NCBI GenBank assembly: GCA_015501585.1
Contig: JADNRY010000129.1
Location: 109,865 to 173,864 of the forward strand
DNA: 64,000 bases
Direction of reading: 5' to 3'
From: Rhodocollybia butyracea
Lineage: Eukaryota; Basidiomycota; Agaricomycetes; Agaricales; Omphalotaceae
Shown: positions 60,144 to 64,000 of the stretch, piece after piece
Position numbering within the stretch: the first letter of the stretch is position 1
Layout: every line of letters begins with the position of its first letter
Notes under the pieces: model-generated
The model's database searches: none
What the model was told of the DNA's origin: nothing
The model's input: only the letters and a program-made list of their open reading frames with translations
Program-made: the position numbers and the translations under genes

Positions 60144-61568
60144 ATGCAGGGTAGAGTCACTAGAGGAAATACTCTAGGCAAGCAGGCAGACTCGAAAAAG
60201 CCCACATCTACGAAGGAATTGGTTAAGAAGGTAGGCCCGCCAACGAAAGGTACCCTTAGGGAGCCCCTAATTGAAAAGCCACCACCTAAAAGCCCTGCTA
60301 TTAAAGAGAAACATAAACAAGTGGAAGTCGTGATTCCCGTGAAAAAGAAGTTTGTTGAGAAAGCTGTTGTCGGCGACGATGACGAGTTCTCTCGAGATGG
60401 AACTGGAATTATCCTTGATAAGGAAGCTGACGAAGAGTTCGCTCGGAGTCTGGCTGAATTAAGGGAAGAAGCTCCTATTCCCGAGATAACTAAGGTTACT
60501 CATAGACCATTCGACGCGGTGAAACCACATGCGGTTCATCCCATTCCACGCAATCAACCACGTCTAGAAACCCAAGATAAAGACAATCCTGTCAAGGAGA
60601 AGTCTGTCGAGGATAATGGACCCAAATTTAATATTAGAAGTGGATTTCACTTACCTGGAGTCGAGGAAGAAGTCGCTCGAAAGTTGTTCGATGCAGAAGT
60701 AACGCTGACATCAGAGGAGCTATTAGCGCTGAGCCGGCCTCTCCAGAAAATTATGTTAAGGAAAGCTAGGAACGTCAGGGTAACTCCTACTAAGAGGAAG
60801 AATGCTTATGTTAGTACTCTCCTCGAAGATGGCACTGAAGTACCTGAGGAGCTGGAACTTCCTCGCGGGAACGAATTCGATAGTTATATCTCCATGGATA
60901 GCATTAAGCTTGATAGTGAAGAAATCTTCGAAGTCCTCGAGCATAACCATAATGGTTTGAAGGCCGGTTCTATTGTACAACGGGACCCTGTTGAAGCCTT
61001 TAAAGCAGACTTACCCGAGGGTGACGAGCGCCGTAATTTGGTAATTGTCGCGGGAAGATCTAGTAGTCTCCGGTGTATTAACACGAAGATCAATCATCAG
61101 GATGGAACAACCGAGGCAATCCTCGACAGTGGCTGTCAGATCGTAGCAATAGATCGTCAGACTGCTGTAGAGTTGAATTTGGTCTGGGATCCTACTGTAA
61201 CGATTCGTCTGCAGGATGTACACGGAGGTCTCGAGGAAACCGCAGGTCTTGCTAGAAATGTTCCTTTCCAGATTGGTGAAATTACAATCTATCTGCAACT
61301 GCATGTGCAACAGCGGGCACCATTCGAAGTGCTGATTGGTAGGCCATTTGACGTTCTCACGGAATCCGTGATAAAGAATCATGCGGATGGTAGCCAAGAG
61401 GTGACGATTACGGACCCCAACACCGGGAATAAATGTACTATGGGTACACATATTCGCTCTACGAGACGAAGACTTAGGACTGACAATCCCGAGTTCAAAC
61501 CCAAACTAGTTCCGGAGCATGCAGGAAGTAGTAACAATCCCGTCAAGGAGGAACAGGGAAATTTTTAA
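60144..61568 (+). CDS. Retroelement protease ORF (retropepsin-like)
   Basis: Starts 12 bases after the Gag stop, in another frame. The first 300 residues are charged and lysine/glutamate-rich without a domain. The retropepsin core begins about residue 300: GRSSSLRCINTKINHQDGTT, catalytic AILDSGCQIVAID with the Asp-Ser-Gly active site, then a flap-like region and the second psi-loop FEVLIGRPFDVL. Such aspartic proteases act as dimers to process the polyproteins. The stop at 61568 separates it from the polymerase ORF by 44 bases. Confidence 0.8.
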   Translation: MQGRVTRGNTLGKQADSKKPTSTKELVKKVGPPTKGTLREPLIEKPPPKSPAIKEKHKQVEVVIPVKKKFVEKAVVGDDDEFSRDGTGIILDKEADEEFARSLAELREEAPIPEITKVTHRPFDAVKPHAVHPIPRNQPRLETQDKDNPVKEKSVEDNGPKFNIRSGFHLPGVEEEVARKLFDAEVTLTSEELLALSRPLQKIMLRKARNVRVTPTKRKNAYVSTLLEDGTEVPEELELPRGNEFDSYISMDSIKLDSEEIFEVLEHNHNGLKAGSIVQRDPVEAFKADLPEGDERRNLVIVAGRSSSLRCINTKINHQDGTTEAILDSGCQIVAIDRQTAVELNLVWDPTVTIRLQDVHGGLEETAGLARNVPFQIGEITIYLQLHVQQRAPFEVLIGRPFDVLTESVIKNHADGSQEVTITDPNTGNKCTMGTHIRSTRRRLRTDNPEFKPKLVPEHAGSSNNPVKEEQGNF

Positions 61569-61612
61569 ACCTCGAGGATCTGAGTAGCGATCAAGGAGAG
61601 GTAGAATTTGCT

Positions 61613-63949
61613 ATGAGTTTCCATTTTGACGATAATAGTGATATTGTATGTGATGGATATAAGTTCGCAGAAACGGGTCAGTTTTCCGAGCAGGAGTTAA
61701 GCGAGGCCTATGTCATGGCTTCGAGAAATTTCATTGCGCAGAAAGCTCCCGAGGACGATGAGCTTATTGAAGCCTACGTAAATAAACAACTAGTGGATGG
61801 AAATAGACGAGTATTCAACGCTCACAAAGAAGGCTTGGACTACGAAGAACCCGAGGAAGGTCCTGTACTAGTAAATAGAGAGGAATTGCCCGACTTTGAT
61901 GACCACGCGAAAGCCTTCGCCGGATTCACTACGAAACCGGGAACTAATGAGCGGCATGCTGTCTTCAGGAAGGGTGATGCTAAAAGTACGAAAAGGGAGA
62001 CTCCTAAGTTTCCTGGTTCCCCGAAATTTGTAAAAGGTGGAAAACCTCGTCGCAGCATACCCAAATTGCCTCCTAGGCCTCTGTCTGACCTTCCACGAGT
62101 AAAAGATTATACCTATACGCCGTATACAAAGCCCGAGAGTTATGAACCGCGCAAGAATTCAATTCCTCGGAAAAGAACTGCGATTAAAGATCCCAAGAAT
62201 GGGAAGGTTTATGATTTGGTCGATGCTTTTGGCGCAAAGAAATACAAACCAGTTGGTGTCAAAGTACATCCTGTGAAAGCGGATCTACCCGAGGAATACA
62301 GAGTTCGACGGTGTATCACCGGCAATCCTCTCGAGGGAATGCCTGAATTATCACCCAATCCGCCTGAGTTCACTCCAACCGGACGCTACACACAGGAAAG
62401 AAAAGAGATTATCGACGAAAATCACTCAGAGGATTTCCTATGGCCGGAAGAAAGGAAGTTGATTCATCACTTCATGATGCTTCAGGAACAAGCGTTTGCC
62501 TGGAATGCAGAGGAAGCTGGTACCTTCAAGGAAGAATTCTTCCCCGCGGTTAAAATTCCAGTACTCCCGCATGTTCCGTGGGTCATTCGTAACATTCCAA
62601 TACCACCCGGGATCTTCGAGGACGTGTGTAAGATAATAAAACAAAAGATTGATGCAGGAGTTTACGAACCTAGTAGTGCCTCCTATCGCTCAAAGTGGTT
62701 TTGCGTAGTTAAAAAGGATGGAAAAAGTTTACGTTTGGTCCATAGTCTGGAACCGTTGAATGAAGTTACTATACAACATTCTGGTGTACCGCCGGCCCCG
62801 GCTGAAGTCTCTAGGGACTTCTGTAGTCGAGCTTGTGGAGCTACTTTTGATCTCTATGTCGGATACGATGAGAGGCCATTAGCAGTTTCCTCGAGGGATC
62901 TAACGACCTTTCAAACACCTTTTGGACCACACAGGCTCGTGAAATTACCAATGGGATGGACAAATTCCGTACCAATCTTCCACGACGATGTAACCTATAT
63001 CCTACAAGACGAAATTCCACATGTTACAGTCCCCTATATCGACGATGTTCCCGTAAAAGGTCCGAATACTAGGTACGAACTTCCAGACGGAGGTTACGAG
63101 ACCATATCAGAGAACGCCGGGATACGACGATTTGTTTGGGAACACATGCAGAATGTTAACCGGGTGTGTCAACGGATGAAATATGCCGGGGGTACTTTCT
63201 CGGGGAAAAAGTCTTTCATTTGTAATCCTGAAATTATCGTCCTAGGACACCGTTGTACTTACGAAGGCAGGATGCCTGAGGCTGGGATTGCTGAATCAAT
63301 CTTGACTTGGCCCGAATGCAAGAATAAGCACGACGTACGAGCTTTTCTTGGGACTGCTGGACAGTTGCGAATGTTTATCGAGAACTACGCAAAGAAGGCA
63401 ATGCCCTTGACCAAGTTAACTAGTGACATGGATTGGGAATGGGGAGATGAACAACGGGAAGCAATGGACGCTCTCAAGGATGGTGTAAGGAATGCCCCGG
63501 CACTCCGAAACATTAACTATGAGTGGGACGTTTGTCTCGCAGTTGACACTTCTTACAAAGCAGTGGGATGGTTTATTTATCAAATAGATCCTGACGATCC
63601 TAAAAAGAAGTATTTTAATTACTTTGGATCAACTACGTTAAACGAGCGGGAAGCCCGGTTCTCTCAGTCTAAGAGAGAACTCTATGGTCTCAAACTATCA
63701 TTACAATCAAGCTATTACTTAGTCTATGGCTCTCGACGAATGACCGTGGAGACTGATGCAAGCTACATCAAGGGTATGTTAGATCATCCCAGCTGTGGTC
63801 CGAACGCTACAATCAATAGATGGATTGAGGAGATCCGTAAGTTCCACTTCAAGATTTTACATGTGAAGGGTATTTTGCACGACCAGATGTTTGTCACGGA
63901 GACCTCCAGGCGGATATCAGTCCCCTCGACCACCAATCGACCCAGATGA
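61613..63949 (+). CDS. pol: Gypsy-type reverse transcriptase/RNase H ORF, frameshifted near its end
   Basis: About the first 280 residues form a linker. The Ty3/gypsy reverse transcriptase follows: WVIRNIPIPPGIFEDVCKII, YRSKWFCVVKKDGKSLRLVH, motif A FDLYVGYDERPL, TPFGPHRLVKLPMGWTNS, motif C VPYIDDVPVKG, GKKSFICNPEIIVLGHRC, then thumb and connection (FLGTAGQLRMFIENYAKKA). An RNase H-like domain follows (CLAVDTSYKAVGWFIYQI, FSQSKRELYGLKLSLQ, VETDASYIKGM, FHILHVKG-like FKILHVKGILH). After HVKGILH the frame changes, and the conserved Pro/Asp-rich continuation (PPGGYQSPRPP, IDPDDYEDYDDG) is readable in another frame to the window end. Two short-run base losses near 63880-63895 explain it. Confidence 0.8.
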   Translation: MSFHFDDNSDIVCDGYKFAETGQFSEQELSEAYVMASRNFIAQKAPEDDELIEAYVNKQLVDGNRRVFNAHKEGLDYEEPEEGPVLVNREELPDFDDHAKAFAGFTTKPGTNERHAVFRKGDAKSTKRETPKFPGSPKFVKGGKPRRSIPKLPPRPLSDLPRVKDYTYTPYTKPESYEPRKNSIPRKRTAIKDPKNGKVYDLVDAFGAKKYKPVGVKVHPVKADLPEEYRVRRCITGNPLEGMPELSPNPPEFTPTGRYTQERKEIIDENHSEDFLWPEERKLIHHFMMLQEQAFAWNAEEAGTFKEEFFPAVKIPVLPHVPWVIRNIPIPPGIFEDVCKIIKQKIDAGVYEPSSASYRSKWFCVVKKDGKSLRLVHSLEPLNEVTIQHSGVPPAPAEVSRDFCSRACGATFDLYVGYDERPLAVSSRDLTTFQTPFGPHRLVKLPMGWTNSVPIFHDDVTYILQDEIPHVTVPYIDDVPVKGPNTRYELPDGGYETISENAGIRRFVWEHMQNVNRVCQRMKYAGGTFSGKKSFICNPEIIVLGHRCTYEGRMPEAGIAESILTWPECKNKHDVRAFLGTAGQLRMFIENYAKKAMPLTKLTSDMDWEWGDEQREAMDALKDGVRNAPALRNINYEWDVCLAVDTSYKAVGWFIYQIDPDDPKKKYFNYFGSTTLNEREARFSQSKRELYGLKLSLQSSYYLVYGSRRMTVETDASYIKGMLDHPSCGPNATINRWIEEIRKFHFKILHVKGILHDQMFVTETSRRISVPSTTNRPR

Positions 63950-64000
63950 CTATGAAGATTACGATGATGGAGCTCCCGTTAGCTTATCATGGGTGAAGGG

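Larger units (their letters stand above)
56221..64000 (+). mobile_element. Gypsy-type LTR retrotransposon, 3' part beyond the window
   Basis: Gag, protease and reverse transcriptase/RNase H follow one another on the plus strand in three different frames. The 5' LTR should lie within about 56.2-57.8 kb. A promoter-like TATATAAG occurs at 57215-57222 with AT-rich poly(A)-type sequence after it. Three degenerate CCAGAGTTTG repeats occur near 57594, 57639 and 57692. The left border is a guess (TGTAACCG at 56221), because the matching 3' LTR is outside the window. Confidence 0.75.

Overview
The window is nuclear DNA of a filamentous basidiomycete, very probably a white-rot or litter-decomposing agaricomycete. 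The signs are many short introns (about 45-60 nt), a class II manganese peroxidase, tandem families of secreted esterases and pectin methylesterases, a fungal hybrid histidine kinase, an intron-containing nuclear tRNA, and copia- and gypsy-type LTR retrotransposons. The species cannot be fixed from the sequence.

Layout. 0.15-2.0 kb: manganese peroxidase (minus, 14 exons). 3.6-13.05 kb: three tandem minus-strand copies of a secreted type-B carboxylesterase, the middle one frameshifted. 14.9-21.9 kb: a 21-exon GAF-domain hybrid histidine kinase with a C-terminal receiver (plus). 22.2-24.5 kb: translation initiation factor eIF3 subunit L (minus). 26.0-28.2 kb: an orphan protein. 29.4-34.6 kb: two tandem F-box genes (the second frameshifted), the second sharing a divergent promoter with a BTG/Tob-like gene. 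35.8 kb: tRNA-Trp with an intron. 36.2-38.2 kb: two unknown genes in a divergent pair. 38.4-45.8 kb: three pectin methylesterases (minus). The first has a 1.47-kb inverted-repeat element inside an intron, the second is decayed, the third looks intact. 46.7-49.5 kb: an inverted second copy of the BTG-like gene plus the relic of its divergent F-box partner. 49.9-51.3 kb: a secreted cupredoxin-like protein with one membrane span. 51.4-53.8 kb: gene-poor, with a 129-bp fold-back element. 53.8-55.6 kb: a complete copia-type element that encodes only Gag. From about 56.2 kb to the window end: a gypsy-type element with Gag, protease and reverse transcriptase/RNase H in three separate reading frames.

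How the genes fit together. The peroxidase, esterases and pectinesterases are an extracellular plant-polymer-degrading set, expanded by tandem duplication. The histidine kinase and eIF3L are single-copy housekeeping or signalling genes. The F-box/BTG part behaves as a duplicating module: one promoter block recurs three times, once inverted 13 kb away. The right-hand 10 kb is a transposon sink.

Caveat. Several copies differ from an intact paralogue only by single-base losses, mostly in homopolymer runs (esterase 2, F-box 2, pectinesterase 2, gypsy pol). They are annotated as broken, but an assembly-polishing error could explain them too. Exon boundaries were inferred by hand from splice signals, reading-frame continuity and paralogue comparison.
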